This document shows, piece after piece, positions 51,363 through 60,683 of a stretch of DNA of 64,000 nucleotides. The stretch comes from Pseudomonadota bacterium (GTDB taxonomy: Bacteria; Myxococcota_A; UBA796; SXON01), in NCBI GenBank assembly GCA_030684355.1, contig JAUXTN010000203.1:46198-110197 (forward strand), written 5' to 3'. The notes under the pieces are model-generated. The model saw nothing but the letters and a program-made list of their open reading frames with translations. It ran no database searches and was not told the origin of the DNA. The position numbers and the translations under genes are program-made. Position 1 is the first letter of the stretch. Every line of letters starts with the position of its first letter.

Positions 51363-53435
51363 ATGTCCCCCCTGTTCGGAACATACAGGCGCGCGATGCT
51401 GCTCGTCGGCCTCCTGGCTGCGTGCGACGGCCCCTCGGGTGACAAGGACGCCCCCCCCGACGACGCCTGGGCCTGCATCATCGCGGAGGGCGAGAGCCCC
51501 GACTTCGCCCAGCAGCTCGGCTGCCAGGCGGACTACGATGTGTTGGCAAGCGAGCCCGCGGACGCGAGCATCCCCGGCGCCACGTCGGTGAAGACGGTCA
51601 TCGACCGGGTCGACGGCGACGCCCTCTACTTCCAGAATTCCAAGCGCTACTGCGTGCACTGGAACTTCGCGTCGACCCACCTCTCCGGCGACGGCCTGCC
51701 GCCGGTCCCCGAGATGGATCAGTTCAACGCCACCGAGTATTACAGCCCCGATCGCCGGTTCCTGCTCGGCGCGGTCTCCTACTACACCGGCCCCGCGAAG
51801 TGGGTCTACGAGATCTCGCCGTACGACACCGCGGACGCCGACATGATCGCGACCGCCTACCGGAAGATCAAGGAGAACGCGTGGATGGGGGAGGATCTCT
51901 ACTTCCACCCCACGAGCGTGGCGGTCGAGGCCGTCGCCGCCACCCTCCCGAGCGACGTGAAGATCGTCTCCACCGACGAGCTCTACGCCGGCGTCGACTA
52001 CCAGCCGCTCAACCTCGGGACCACCACGGGCATCCTGCGCTTCTACTCGGCGGACGAGGTCGACGGCGCGTACACGCCCTACCGAGAGCTCGTCGTGCTC
52101 GACGCGGTCCCCAACGACATCTCGATCGTCGCCGGCATCATCACCTCCCAATTCCAGACGCCCCTGGCCCACATCAACGTGCTCTCCGTCAACCGGGGCA
52201 CGCCCAACATGGGCCTGGTCGACGCCCAGAACGACCCCGAGCTCCTGGCCCTCGAAGGCAAGTGGGTCGAGCTCACGGTCGGCGCCTTCGATTGGAGCGT
52301 CCGCGAGATCACGGAGACCGAGGCCGACGCGTGGTGGGAGGCGAACAAGCCGGAGCCGCTCACCGTGCAGCCGATGGACCTCACGGTCACCGATCTGCGC
52401 GACATGGTCGACATCCTCGACCTCGACACGATGGAGCTCGGCCCGGCCATCTCCGCCGCCATCCCGGCCTTCGGCGCCAAGGGCACGAACTACGGCGCGC
52501 TCGCGGACGCCGCCGCGCTCGGCGAGGACATCCCCGTCCAGCCGGGCTTCGGCGTCCCGATGTACTACTACGACCAGTTCATGAGCGACAACGGGCTCTG
52601 GGAGCGGATCGCCGCCCTGATGGCCGACCCGCAGTGGGGCGATCCCGCCTATCGCTCCGAGCAGCTCGAGATCTTCAAGGACGAGCTGCGGGACGCCCCG
52701 ATGCGCCCGGACGTGGTGGAGCTCATCCGCGCGAAGGCCATCGCGACCTTCCCCGGAGAGAACGCCCGCTTCCGCTCGTCGACCAACTCGGAGGACCTCG
52801 GCGCGTTCACCGGCGCCGGGCTCTACAACTCGGAGACGGGCGAGCCCGACCTCCCCGGCAGCGACAACGACACGATCGAGTGGGCCGTGAAGAAGGTGTG
52901 GTCCCAGGTGTGGAACCCCCGCGCCTACGAGGAGCGCGAGTACTACTCGATGAACCACCTCGACGTGGGCATGGGCCTGCTCGTCCACGCGAACTTCCCG
53001 GACGAGGAGTCGAACGGCGTCGCCATCACGAACAACCCGTACGACACGACGGGGCTCGAGCCGGCGTTCTACGTCAACGGGCAGGTGGGCGGCGAGGACG
53101 TGGTCACGCCCGAGATCGGGGTCCTCCCCGACGCCTGGCTGCACTACTTCTACAGCCCGGGCCAGCCCATCGTGTACATCCAACACAGCTCGCTCGTCCC
53201 CGAGGGCGAGACCGTCCTCACGACCGAGCAGGCCTACGATCTGGCCGTGACGCTCGACGCCATCCACCGCTTCTTCCAGGAGGCCTACGGCGCCGACGGC
53301 TCGTGGTACGCCCTCGAAGTGGACTGGAAGTTCGACGACAAGGAGACCCCCGGCACGCCCCAACTCTACGTGAAGCAGGCGCGGCCCTACCCGGGCTGGT
53401 CGAGCGACACCTCCACGGCGTGCACCGAGGAGTAG
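51363..53435 (+). CDS. Lipoprotein with PEP/pyruvate-binding (PPDK N-terminal) domain
   Basis: ATG at 51363, following GAGGTG, gives about 690 residues. GTG at 51357 or ATG at 51396 are alternatives. A lipoprotein signal (MLLVGLLAACDG) leads to an uncharacterised N-terminal region (about 30-370), which includes ITSQFQTPLAHINVLSVNRG, like the swivelling phosphohistidine domain. From about 370 comes the ATP-grasp PEP/pyruvate-binding domain: PGFGVPMYYYDQF, ARFRSSTNSEDLGAFTGAGL, VWSQVWNPRAYEEREYY and the closing WKF...YVKQARP. Such domains normally work in the cytoplasm with ATP. Being tethered outside is unusual, so the ligand is unclear. Confidence 0.84.
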   Translation: MSPLFGTYRRAMLLVGLLAACDGPSGDKDAPPDDAWACIIAEGESPDFAQQLGCQADYDVLASEPADASIPGATSVKTVIDRVDGDALYFQNSKRYCVHWNFASTHLSGDGLPPVPEMDQFNATEYYSPDRRFLLGAVSYYTGPAKWVYEISPYDTADADMIATAYRKIKENAWMGEDLYFHPTSVAVEAVAATLPSDVKIVSTDELYAGVDYQPLNLGTTTGILRFYSADEVDGAYTPYRELVVLDAVPNDISIVAGIITSQFQTPLAHINVLSVNRGTPNMGLVDAQNDPELLALEGKWVELTVGAFDWSVREITETEADAWWEANKPEPLTVQPMDLTVTDLRDMVDILDLDTMELGPAISAAIPAFGAKGTNYGALADAAALGEDIPVQPGFGVPMYYYDQFMSDNGLWERIAALMADPQWGDPAYRSEQLEIFKDELRDAPMRPDVVELIRAKAIATFPGENARFRSSTNSEDLGAFTGAGLYNSETGEPDLPGSDNDTIEWAVKKVWSQVWNPRAYEEREYYSMNHLDVGMGLLVHANFPDEESNGVAITNNPYDTTGLEPAFYVNGQVGGEDVVTPEIGVLPDAWLHYFYSPGQPIVYIQHSSLVPEGETVLTTEQAYDLAVTLDAIHRFFQEAYGADGSWYALEVDWKFDDKETPGTPQLYVKQARPYPGWSSDTSTACTEE

Positions 53436-53529
53436 CCAGGCCGGCTCTCGCACGCTGCAACTCCGACGCAAGCACGGCGGCGCTCGCCTCCCGGCGTACG
53501 TGCCTATGTTGGGCGTCTTGGGGGGAGCG

Positions 53530-54006
53530 ATGTTGTCCATGTTGTTGGTGCTCGTCGGGCTCGCGCAGGCGCAGCCGCAGGATCTCCCGTTCCGGGTGGA
53601 CGCTCCGGGGCCCTTCGGCGCGGGGGTGGTGGTCGGGCCCACCACGGGGGTCTCGCTGGCCTGGCGCCCGAGCGTGTGGAACGCCGTCCAGACCGCGGTC
53701 GGGTGGGATCTCTCCGAGGGCCGCGTGGACGTGAGCGCGGACTACCTCCAATCGGTCAAGGTGTTCGATCCCGGGAAGGCCGTGCGCGTGCCCGTCTACA
53801 TCGGGGGCGGCGCCGAGGTGATGACCGCCGCACCGGGCGCGTTCGGCGATGCGGCGGGGGTGTCGGCGCGGGTCCCCGTCGGGGTGTCGGCGTTCTTCCA
53901 GCGTGTGCCCATCGAGGTCTTCGCGCAGGTGGTGCCCCGGATGCGGCTCATCCCGCGGATCGGGATCGGCGCGGACGCCGCGGTGGGTGGGCGCTTCTAC
54001 TTCTAG
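53530..54006 (+). CDS. Small exported beta-barrel-like protein
   Basis: ATG at 53530, after GGGGGAG, gives 158 residues with a Sec signal (MLSMLLVLVGLAQAQP). Upstream in-frame starts at 53500 and 53506 only lengthen the leader. The mature sequence is amphipathic beta (GVSLAWRPSVWNAVQTAVGW, RVDVSADYL, IEVFAQVVPRMRLIP) and ends in GRFYF, a C-terminal Phe typical of outer-membrane proteins. No family is recognised. It lies between the PEP-binding lipoprotein and the YeiH-like gene. Confidence 0.7.
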   Translation: MLSMLLVLVGLAQAQPQDLPFRVDAPGPFGAGVVVGPTTGVSLAWRPSVWNAVQTAVGWDLSEGRVDVSADYLQSVKVFDPGKAVRVPVYIGGGAEVMTAAPGAFGDAAGVSARVPVGVSAFFQRVPIEVFAQVVPRMRLIPRIGIGADAAVGGRFYF

Positions 54007-54085
54007 AAGCCGTCGGATCGGGAGGCGCGTCGACGCGAGCCCCGTGGCGGAGAGCGGGCGCCCGTGCCCCGCGATAGGCGGCGCC

Positions 54086-54994
54086 ATGTCGAGAGTGCTG
54101 GTCGTGCTCGGGGTCCTGGTGGCGCTCGTCCCGGGCGTCCCCCCCGCCGCCGCGTTGGTCGCGGGCATCGCCATCGGGCTCGGCCCGGGGAACCCCTGGC
54201 CGAAACACACCCCCAAGCTCGTGAAGCAGGGGCTCGCCCTCTGCGTCGTCGGGCTCGGCTTCGGGGTCGATCTCGGGGTCGTCGCGCGGGTCGGCGCCGA
54301 GGGGATCGTCGTCACCGCGCTGGCCATCGTCCTCACATTGGGGGTCGGGATCGGGCTCGGCCGGCTCCTCGGCGTCGACCGCGTCCTGACCGTGCTCATC
54401 GCGGTCGGCACCGCGATCTGCGGCGGCAGCGCCATCGCTGCGGCGGCCCCCGCGCTCGACGCGAAGGACGAGCAGGTCGGCGTCGCCATCGGCACCGTGT
54501 TCCTGCTCAACGCCGCGGCGCTCCTGGTGTTCCCCCCCGTCGGTCACGCCCTCGGGATGGACGGGCCCACGTTCGGGCGCTGGGCCGCGCTCGCCATCCA
54601 TGACACGAGCTCCGTCGTCGGGGCGGCGAGCGCGTATGGCGGCGGCGCGCTCGCGATCGCGACCACGACCAAGCTCGCGCGCGCCTTGTGGATCGCCCCG
54701 CTCACGCTGGCCCTCTCCTGGCGCGAGGGCCGGGGCCGCAAGTTCGTCCTCCCCTGGTTCATCCCGGCGTTCCTGGCGGCGGCGGCGCTCGTCTCCCTCG
54801 TGCCCGCGCTCATCGGGCCGGGGCACCAGGTGTCCACCGTCGCGAAGCAGGCATTGGGCGCGGTGCTGTTCCTGACGGGGCTCGGCGTGTCGCGCCAGGG
54901 GCTCGCGACCGTGGGGCCGCGGCCGCTCGTCCTGGGTGTGGCGCTCTGGGCGTTCGCCTCCGCGGTCGGCCTCCTCGTCATCCGGGCTGGTTGA
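54086..54994 (+). CDS. YeiH-family (UPF0324) putative anion exporter
   Basis: ATG at 54086 gives 302 residues with about nine or ten membrane segments. Family motifs are GPGNPWPKHTPKLVKQGLAL, AVGTAICGGSAIAAAAP, HDTSSVVGAASAYG and RALWIAPLTLAL. The YeiH family is annotated as putative sulfate exporter because some members respond to taurine or sulfonate metabolism, but transport is unproven for most. It is slightly shorter than typical (about 340). A TauD-like dioxygenase domain lies 8 kb away, too far to imply linkage. Confidence 0.88.
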   Translation: MSRVLVVLGVLVALVPGVPPAAALVAGIAIGLGPGNPWPKHTPKLVKQGLALCVVGLGFGVDLGVVARVGAEGIVVTALAIVLTLGVGIGLGRLLGVDRVLTVLIAVGTAICGGSAIAAAAPALDAKDEQVGVAIGTVFLLNAAALLVFPPVGHALGMDGPTFGRWAALAIHDTSSVVGAASAYGGGALAIATTTKLARALWIAPLTLALSWREGRGRKFVLPWFIPAFLAAAALVSLVPALIGPGHQVSTVAKQALGAVLFLTGLGVSRQGLATVGPRPLVLGVALWAFASAVGLLVIRAG

Positions 54995-55017
54995 GTCGGG
55001 GCGGATCGCCCGGCGTA

Positions 55018-55078
55018 TTGCGGGGCTGACGGGGATCCGCTAAAGTCCGCGAGCAACGGGCTATCGAGCGCCAGGAGG
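55018..55078 (+). promoter_or_regulatory. Promoter and ribosome-binding site of the hybrid kinase gene
   Basis: TTGCGG (55018-55023) and TAAAGT (55041-55046) are separated by exactly 17 bp, a good housekeeping-sigma arrangement. A strong AGGAGG (55073-55078) lies 4 bases before the ATG at 55083. Confidence 0.5.
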
Positions 55079-55082
55079 CGGG

Positions 55083-57059
55083 ATGGATCTGCTGGTGCTC
55101 GATGACGCGCGCGCGGACTTCCTCCTGGTGGAGGGGCACCTCGCGCCGCACGGTGTGCGTGCCCACTGGGCCTCGGATTGGGCGGGCATCGACGCCGCGC
55201 TGGCCTCCCGGCGTTGGGATGCCATCCTCTCGGACCACAGCTTCCCCGGCCTCCGCTTCCTCGACCTCCTCCACCTCGTCCAGGCCCGCCAGCCCGACGT
55301 GCCGATCATCCTCGTCAGCGGGAGCGTGGGCGAGGACTCCGTCGGGGACCTCTTCCGGCAGGGCGTGTGGGACTTCGTGCGGAAGGACGACCTCGTCCGG
55401 CTCGTGCCCATCGTCGAGCGCAGCCTGCGAGAGATGGGGAAGCGCGTGGCCCGCCGCCGCGCCGAGGCCTCCGCGCTCCTCCAGAGCCAGCAGGCGCTGC
55501 AGGCGCACAAGGACCACCTGGAGGAGGTCGTGGCCGCTCGCACGGCCGAGGCCGAGCGCCTCGCGCGCGTGAAGAGCGAGTTCCTCGCCAACATGAGCCA
55601 CGAGATCCGGACCCCGCTCAACGCGATGCTCGGGATGGCCCAGGTGGGGTGGCGCCAATCCGGCGGGCCGAGGGAGCGCCTCACCTACTCCCGCATCCTC
55701 GACTCCGGGCAGCACCTGCTCGGCGTGCTCGACGACATCCTCGACTTCTCGAAGATCGAGATCGGGAAGATGGACCTCGACACGAGCGCCGTGGATCTGC
55801 CCCGGCTGCTCGCCGCGGCCGTGGACATGATGACCGGGAGCGCCCGCTCGCGCGGCCTCGACCTCTGGCTCGACATCGACCCGAGCCTGCCGCGGTGGAT
55901 CTCCGGGGACGCCCTCCGGATCTCGCAGGTCGTCGTGAACCTGCTCTCGAACGCCGTGAAGTTCACCGAGCAGGGCCGGGTCGAGCTCGCCGCCGAGCGG
56001 GCGGAGGGCCGGCTCGTCCTCCGGGTGACCGACACCGGCGTGGGCATGACCGACCTGCAGTTGGGGCGGCTCTTCCACCCGTTCGAGCAGGCGGACAGCT
56101 CGACCACGCGCCGGTTCGGGGGAAGCGGGTTGGGACTCGCGATCACCCGCCGCCTCATCGACCTGATGGACGGCACCATCGACGTCGCCAGCGTCGCCGC
56201 GGCCGGGAGCAGCTTCACGATCTCGCTCCCGCTCGTCGAGGCGACAGCCCCCGCGGGCGCGACGGACGAGCCGCTGGGCCTGGCGCCCGTCGCGGAGGGG
56301 CCGCGCGGGGGTCGGCTGCGCGGGCTCCACATCCTGGCCGCCGAGGACAACGACACCAACCGCATCCTGCTCGGCGAGATGCTGCGCATGGAGGGCGCGG
56401 CGCTGACCCTCGCGGCGGACGGCGCGGCGGCGTTCGCGATCCTGGAGCGGGAGGGGGAGCGCACGTTCAGCGTCCTGCTGACCGACATCCAGATGCCCGT
56501 GATGGACGGCCACGCCCTGGCGCGGAAGGTCCGCGCGAGCGCCCCGACGCTCCCGATCGTCGGCCTCACCGCGCACGCGATGGACGAGGAGCGGCAGCGC
56601 TGCCACGCCTCCGGGATGGTCGCCCACGTGTCGAAGCCCATCGACATGGCGGCCCTCGTCGCCACCCTGCTGCGGCACGCTCGCCGCGATGGGCCGCCGC
56701 CCGCCGAGCTGCCGGCGCCCGTGAAGCCGCCCAGCGAGGCCCGCTCCCTCCCCGGCGCCGCGGAGGAGCGGCACCTGGCCGGGCTCCTCGCCGCGAACCA
56801 GGGCGTGTCCGACCGCCTGCGCGAAGCCGCCGACAACGGCGACATCCAGGCGATCCTCGCCCTGTCGCAGAGCGTGCGGTCGGTCGCCGGGTTCGCGGAG
56901 TCGCGGGAGGTGCTCGAGCTCGCCGCGCGGACCGAGCACGCGGCGCGCGGGCACGAGGAGGAGACCACCGTGATGAGCCAACGGCTCGCCTGGGCGCTGG
57001 ACGTCCTCCTCTTCGAGGTGGAGGGTCGCCTCGCGAAGACCCGGCTCGTCGGCCCGTAG
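55083..57059 (+). CDS. Hybrid histidine kinase REC-HisKA-HATPase-REC with Hpt-like tail
   Basis: This 658-residue protein has no membrane helix. Order: receiver with D51 and K101 (1-118), coiled coil, kinase with H173 in MSHEIRTPLN, N box LLSNAVKF (287-294) and G boxes DTGVGM and GGSGLGLAI. A second receiver has D468 in DIQMPVMDG and K518. The C-terminal 110 residues resemble a histidine phosphotransfer domain, but the expected HxxKG is replaced by LSQSVRSVAG, without His. Phosphate would then have to go to another protein. The gene has its own promoter and a strong Shine-Dalgarno. Confidence 0.92.
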   Translation: MDLLVLDDARADFLLVEGHLAPHGVRAHWASDWAGIDAALASRRWDAILSDHSFPGLRFLDLLHLVQARQPDVPIILVSGSVGEDSVGDLFRQGVWDFVRKDDLVRLVPIVERSLREMGKRVARRRAEASALLQSQQALQAHKDHLEEVVAARTAEAERLARVKSEFLANMSHEIRTPLNAMLGMAQVGWRQSGGPRERLTYSRILDSGQHLLGVLDDILDFSKIEIGKMDLDTSAVDLPRLLAAAVDMMTGSARSRGLDLWLDIDPSLPRWISGDALRISQVVVNLLSNAVKFTEQGRVELAAERAEGRLVLRVTDTGVGMTDLQLGRLFHPFEQADSSTTRRFGGSGLGLAITRRLIDLMDGTIDVASVAAAGSSFTISLPLVEATAPAGATDEPLGLAPVAEGPRGGRLRGLHILAAEDNDTNRILLGEMLRMEGAALTLAADGAAAFAILEREGERTFSVLLTDIQMPVMDGHALARKVRASAPTLPIVGLTAHAMDEERQRCHASGMVAHVSKPIDMAALVATLLRHARRDGPPPAELPAPVKPPSEARSLPGAAEERHLAGLLAANQGVSDRLREAADNGDIQAILALSQSVRSVAGFAESREVLELAARTEHAARGHEEETTVMSQRLAWALDVLLFEVEGRLAKTRLVGP

Positions 57060-57125
57060 GGACCTTGCCCGGACGCTCGGCGGGCGCGCCCCCTCGATAT
57101 ACTCCCCCCCCTCCCGAGCCGCCGC

Positions 57126-58157
57126 ATGTCTCCGTCCAATCCGCCGCCCCCGGACGCTCCCGCGGGCCAGAGCGCCGTCCGCCCGGGCGACGTGGCGCGG
57201 TGGCTCTTCTGGGTCCAAGCTCGCAAGATGCTCCCCGTGGCCCGCCCCGCGCTCGTGCGCAGCGTGCTGCCGCTGTGGCGCCTCCAGCACCTCGCCGCGG
57301 GGGCCGGGCGGGAGCTGATGGCCGACGAGTACCGGCGTTCGTTCGGGGACGTCGGGGAGACCGCCGTGGAGGACGCCTACCGCGTGGCGTTCCGGGCCCA
57401 CTACGAGGAGCTCCTGCTCGGCAAGCTCACGGTCGACAACTGGCGGAGCTACCTCCAGTTCCAGGACCAGGCCCACCTCGACGACGCCCTGACCCGCAAG
57501 AAGGGCGCGATCATCCTCTTCCCGCACGCCGGGAACTTCATGATGATGATCGCGGCCGTCTCCCTCGCCGGGTACCCCTACACGCAGTACGCCGCGCGGG
57601 GGCTCGCTCCGGCGGAGGTCGCGGCGGAGCACCCCGAGCTGTTCGGTCACAACTGGTTCCGTGCCGAGACGCGGCGGGTGCGCGAGGAGAGCGAGGACCG
57701 GCTGCCCGCGCGCTTCCTCACGATGGAGACCCCCCTGCGCCAGCTCTTCCGGCGCCTCGCCGAGAACGAGATCGTCGGCATCGCGTTCGACGGGCGGATC
57801 GGCAACAAGTTCATGAAGGTGCCCTACCTGGGGCGCGAGGCGCTCCTGAACCCGGGGCCCTACCGCATGGCCATCGCCACCGGCGCGGCGATCGTCCCCA
57901 CGATGGTGGAGTGCCCCGCCGTCGGTCCTGACATCTGTCACTTCGGCGCCCCCATCGTCCCCGACGGACACACCCCCGAATCGCTCGCCGCCGCCTACGT
58001 CACCGTGGTCGAGCAATGGCTCCGCGCGCACCCCGAACAATATGGCACGTGGCTCCTCCACTGCCGCCTGCGCAACGCGGTCGACGACCACCCCCTGTTC
58101 GTGGACTACGCGCCGGACGACCGCTGGCGCCGGTACGACACGAAGGCCGAGAAATGA
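57126..58157 (+). CDS. LpxL/HtrB-like lysophospholipid (lipid A) acyltransferase family protein
   Basis: This 343-residue protein has the layout of Kdo2-lipid A lauroyl-transferase-like enzymes: IILFPHAGNFMMMI holding the catalytic His, then a distal block GIAFDGRIGNKFMKVPYLGR, and TGAAIVPTMVE. The usual HxxxxD/E has His followed by AGNF, as in the broad LpxL superfamily, with weak acid conservation. It should transfer an acyl chain to a lipid or glycolipid at the inner membrane. Its stop overlaps the start of the acyl-ligase fusion (ATGA), strongly implying a common pathway in which the ligase activates the acyl group. Confidence 0.84.
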   Translation: MSPSNPPPPDAPAGQSAVRPGDVARWLFWVQARKMLPVARPALVRSVLPLWRLQHLAAGAGRELMADEYRRSFGDVGETAVEDAYRVAFRAHYEELLLGKLTVDNWRSYLQFQDQAHLDDALTRKKGAIILFPHAGNFMMMIAAVSLAGYPYTQYAARGLAPAEVAAEHPELFGHNWFRAETRRVREESEDRLPARFLTMETPLRQLFRRLAENEIVGIAFDGRIGNKFMKVPYLGREALLNPGPYRMAIATGAAIVPTMVECPAVGPDICHFGAPIVPDGHTPESLAAAYVTVVEQWLRAHPEQYGTWLLHCRLRNAVDDHPLFVDYAPDDRWRRYDTKAEK

Positions 58158-60658
58158 CCCCTCCCGAGCTGGTCCGCCTCACGCTCGATGCCACGCTGCG
58201 CCTGCACGCGGAGCGCCGGCCCGACCACGTCGCGATCCTCGACCGGGACCGCCGCGTCACCTGGGCCGAGCTGGAGACCACCGTCGCGCGCATGGCGTCG
58301 GGGCTCCAGGCCCACGGCTTGAGGCCCGGCGGCCACGTCCTCGCCTTCCCCCAGCGCACCTGGGAGCTGCCGGCGCTGTTCCTGGCGACCGCCCGCGCGG
58401 GCGGCATCTACACCCCCATCGACGGCGCCGATCCCGCTCGCATCGAGCACGTCATCCGCCGCGGCGGGGTGGACCTCGCGTTCGCCCCCAAGGACGCCGA
58501 GGCCGACGTCGCCGCGCGCATCCTCGGGGACCCCGGGCGCGTCATCCGCGGCGAGGCCGCGCTCCTCCAATTGACACACGGAGCGCCCGGGGCCCTCCCC
58601 CCGTCCACCGACCCCGATCGCCCCTGCTACGTGAACTTCACGAGCGGCAGCACGTCGATGCCGAAGGGCGCGCCGACCACCCACGCGAACGTCCAGTGGA
58701 ACACCCGCGCCGTGCTCGACGTGTTCCCGTTCACCGAGGACGAGCGCTTCCTCTGCCTGTTCGCCCCGTATTCCCACCCGCACGAGCACTTCGCCCGCAC
58801 GCTCGCCACCGGCGGCACCGCGGTGATGCTCGACACCCTCCGCCCGCGCACCGTGATCCGCACCCTCCAGGATCACGCGGTCACCTGGGTCTTCGCGATC
58901 CCCAGCGTGTTCGACCTGCTCCTCACCCAGGTTGTTCCCGGTGACACCTTCCCCGCCCTCCGCTACTGCGAGGCCGGCGGCGCGGTGGTGCCCCCCGAGT
59001 TGGTTCGCCGCGTCGAGGGCGCCCTGGGCTGCCAATTCATCCCGATCTGGGGCTGCACGGAGACCACCGGCGTCGTGTTGCACGTGCCCCCGTGGGAGCC
59101 CGAGCGGCGCCTGGAGATGCTCGGGAAGCCCGTTGCCCACTACGAGGTGAAGGTCATCGACACGGACGAGGCCACCGGCGTCGGCGAGCTGTGCGTGCGC
59201 GGCGGCGCGGTCGTGGCGGGCTACCCCGAGCGCCCGGATGCCACGGCGGAGAAGTTCAAGGACGGCTGGTACCACACCGGGGACCTCGTGCGCGAGGAGG
59301 ACAACGGCTACCTCCGCTTCCTCGGCCGCCGCGAGGAGATGATCAAGGTCGGCGGCGTGAAGGTCTACCTGCTCGACATCGAGCGGACGATCGCCGCCAT
59401 CCCGGGCGTGAAGCAGGTCGTCGTCGTGCCCGCCCGCGATCCGCTCCGCGGCGAGGTCCCCCGCGCCGTCATCGTCCCCCTCCCCGGCGCCGCGCTCTCC
59501 CGCGAGGACATCCTCTCCCACTGCCGCAAGGCGCTCCCCGCGTCGATGGTGCCGCGCATCGTCGAGTTCCGCGACGAGTTGCCCGCCTTCCCCTCCGGCA
59601 AGCTCAACAAGCGCGCCATCGTCGAGCAGGTGCCCGTGCCCGTGGCGATGGCGGTGAACTCGATGCTCATCGCGGACCGCCCCATCGACGAGGTCTTCCG
59701 CCTCGCGCGCGCCGCCGCCGACAGGGCCGGGTTCCCCGTGCTGGTCGACCTCCGCTCGCGCCGCGCCGCGGCGTCGGATCCCGACCGCGCCTGGGCCGTC
59801 GCGCACACCAACGCCGACTTCGACATCGGCGATCCCGCGTCGGTGGATCGCGCCGTGGCGCTCTCGTGGGAGCACGGCGTGCCCATCGCGATGACCAGCG
59901 CCTACATGGGCGCCTGTGTCCCGGGAGACCGCGAGTACGGCCGCCACGTCATCGAGCAGGCCTACCACCTCGCCGAGGCCGCCCCGGACCGCACGCTCAT
60001 CCTGCGGGTCCTGGGCGGAGACCTCTACGCGCGCGCCCGCAGCCTGCCGGGCCGGTGGCAGGACATCCGCAAGCAACTCCGCGACGAGAGCCTTGCCACG
60101 ATCCAATATTGGGAGGGGTGCACCCGGGAGCTCTCCGCGCGCACGGGCAAGAAGGTGGTGCTCGGCCTGGAGATCCACCACGGCCAGTACCTCTCCGACC
60201 TCCACGACGTGCACCACTGCTGCCGCGGCCTGCGGGCCACCGGCTGGGATCTCGTGGGGTTCATCGACGATCCCGCCAACCGCTTCATCGCGAGCGAGGG
60301 CGATCTGCTCGGCGCCATGGACTTCGCGCGCATGGTCCGCGCCTGGGGCGGGCGCGTCGTGGCCTATCACCTGAAGGACGTGCGCTACCTCTCCCCGTGG
60401 AACCAATTCCACCCCCAGCCCATGCAGCGGGTGGGAGAGCGCATCTTCGTGTGGGGCACCAACAAGTACGAGTGGGTGGGACTCGGCGCCGGCGAGGTCG
60501 ACCTCTCGCAGACGCTGATGGCGGCCTCCACCCTCGCGCAGCCCCCGCATGCCTTCTGCCTCGTCAGCACGGAGTACGTGGCGGCGTCCACCGACGAGGC
60601 CGACGCCACCCGCATCGTCGAGGACTACCGGGCGCTCGTGCGGGACGGCCGGGTGTAA
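58154..60658 (+). CDS. AMP-dependent ligase fused to a xylose-isomerase-like TIM barrel
   Basis: This protein has 834 residues from ATG at 58154. Residues 1-495 are an acyl/aryl-CoA synthetase-type adenylation enzyme: phosphate loop FTSGSTSMPKG (162-172), GCTETTG (300-306), GWYHTGD (371-377), and A10 Lys 483 in PSGKLNK. Residues about 500-834 match the sugar-phosphate isomerase/epimerase (AP endonuclease 2) TIM barrel: LEIHHGQY with E673 and H676, GFIDDPANR with D705/D706, YHLKDVR with H739, and E807. These acidic and His residues are placed as metal ligands. The fusion would make an acyl adenylate and transform a sugar-like substrate. Joint product unknown. Confidence 0.9.
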   Translation: MTPPELVRLTLDATLRLHAERRPDHVAILDRDRRVTWAELETTVARMASGLQAHGLRPGGHVLAFPQRTWELPALFLATARAGGIYTPIDGADPARIEHVIRRGGVDLAFAPKDAEADVAARILGDPGRVIRGEAALLQLTHGAPGALPPSTDPDRPCYVNFTSGSTSMPKGAPTTHANVQWNTRAVLDVFPFTEDERFLCLFAPYSHPHEHFARTLATGGTAVMLDTLRPRTVIRTLQDHAVTWVFAIPSVFDLLLTQVVPGDTFPALRYCEAGGAVVPPELVRRVEGALGCQFIPIWGCTETTGVVLHVPPWEPERRLEMLGKPVAHYEVKVIDTDEATGVGELCVRGGAVVAGYPERPDATAEKFKDGWYHTGDLVREEDNGYLRFLGRREEMIKVGGVKVYLLDIERTIAAIPGVKQVVVVPARDPLRGEVPRAVIVPLPGAALSREDILSHCRKALPASMVPRIVEFRDELPAFPSGKLNKRAIVEQVPVPVAMAVNSMLIADRPIDEVFRLARAAADRAGFPVLVDLRSRRAAASDPDRAWAVAHTNADFDIGDPASVDRAVALSWEHGVPIAMTSAYMGACVPGDREYGRHVIEQAYHLAEAAPDRTLILRVLGGDLYARARSLPGRWQDIRKQLRDESLATIQYWEGCTRELSARTGKKVVLGLEIHHGQYLSDLHDVHHCCRGLRATGWDLVGFIDDPANRFIASEGDLLGAMDFARMVRAWGGRVVAYHLKDVRYLSPWNQFHPQPMQRVGERIFVWGTNKYEWVGLGAGEVDLSQTLMAASTLAQPPHAFCLVSTEYVAASTDEADATRIVEDYRALVRDGRV

Positions 60659-60683
60659 CGAGCCGGGGTTCGCGGCCCGACGG

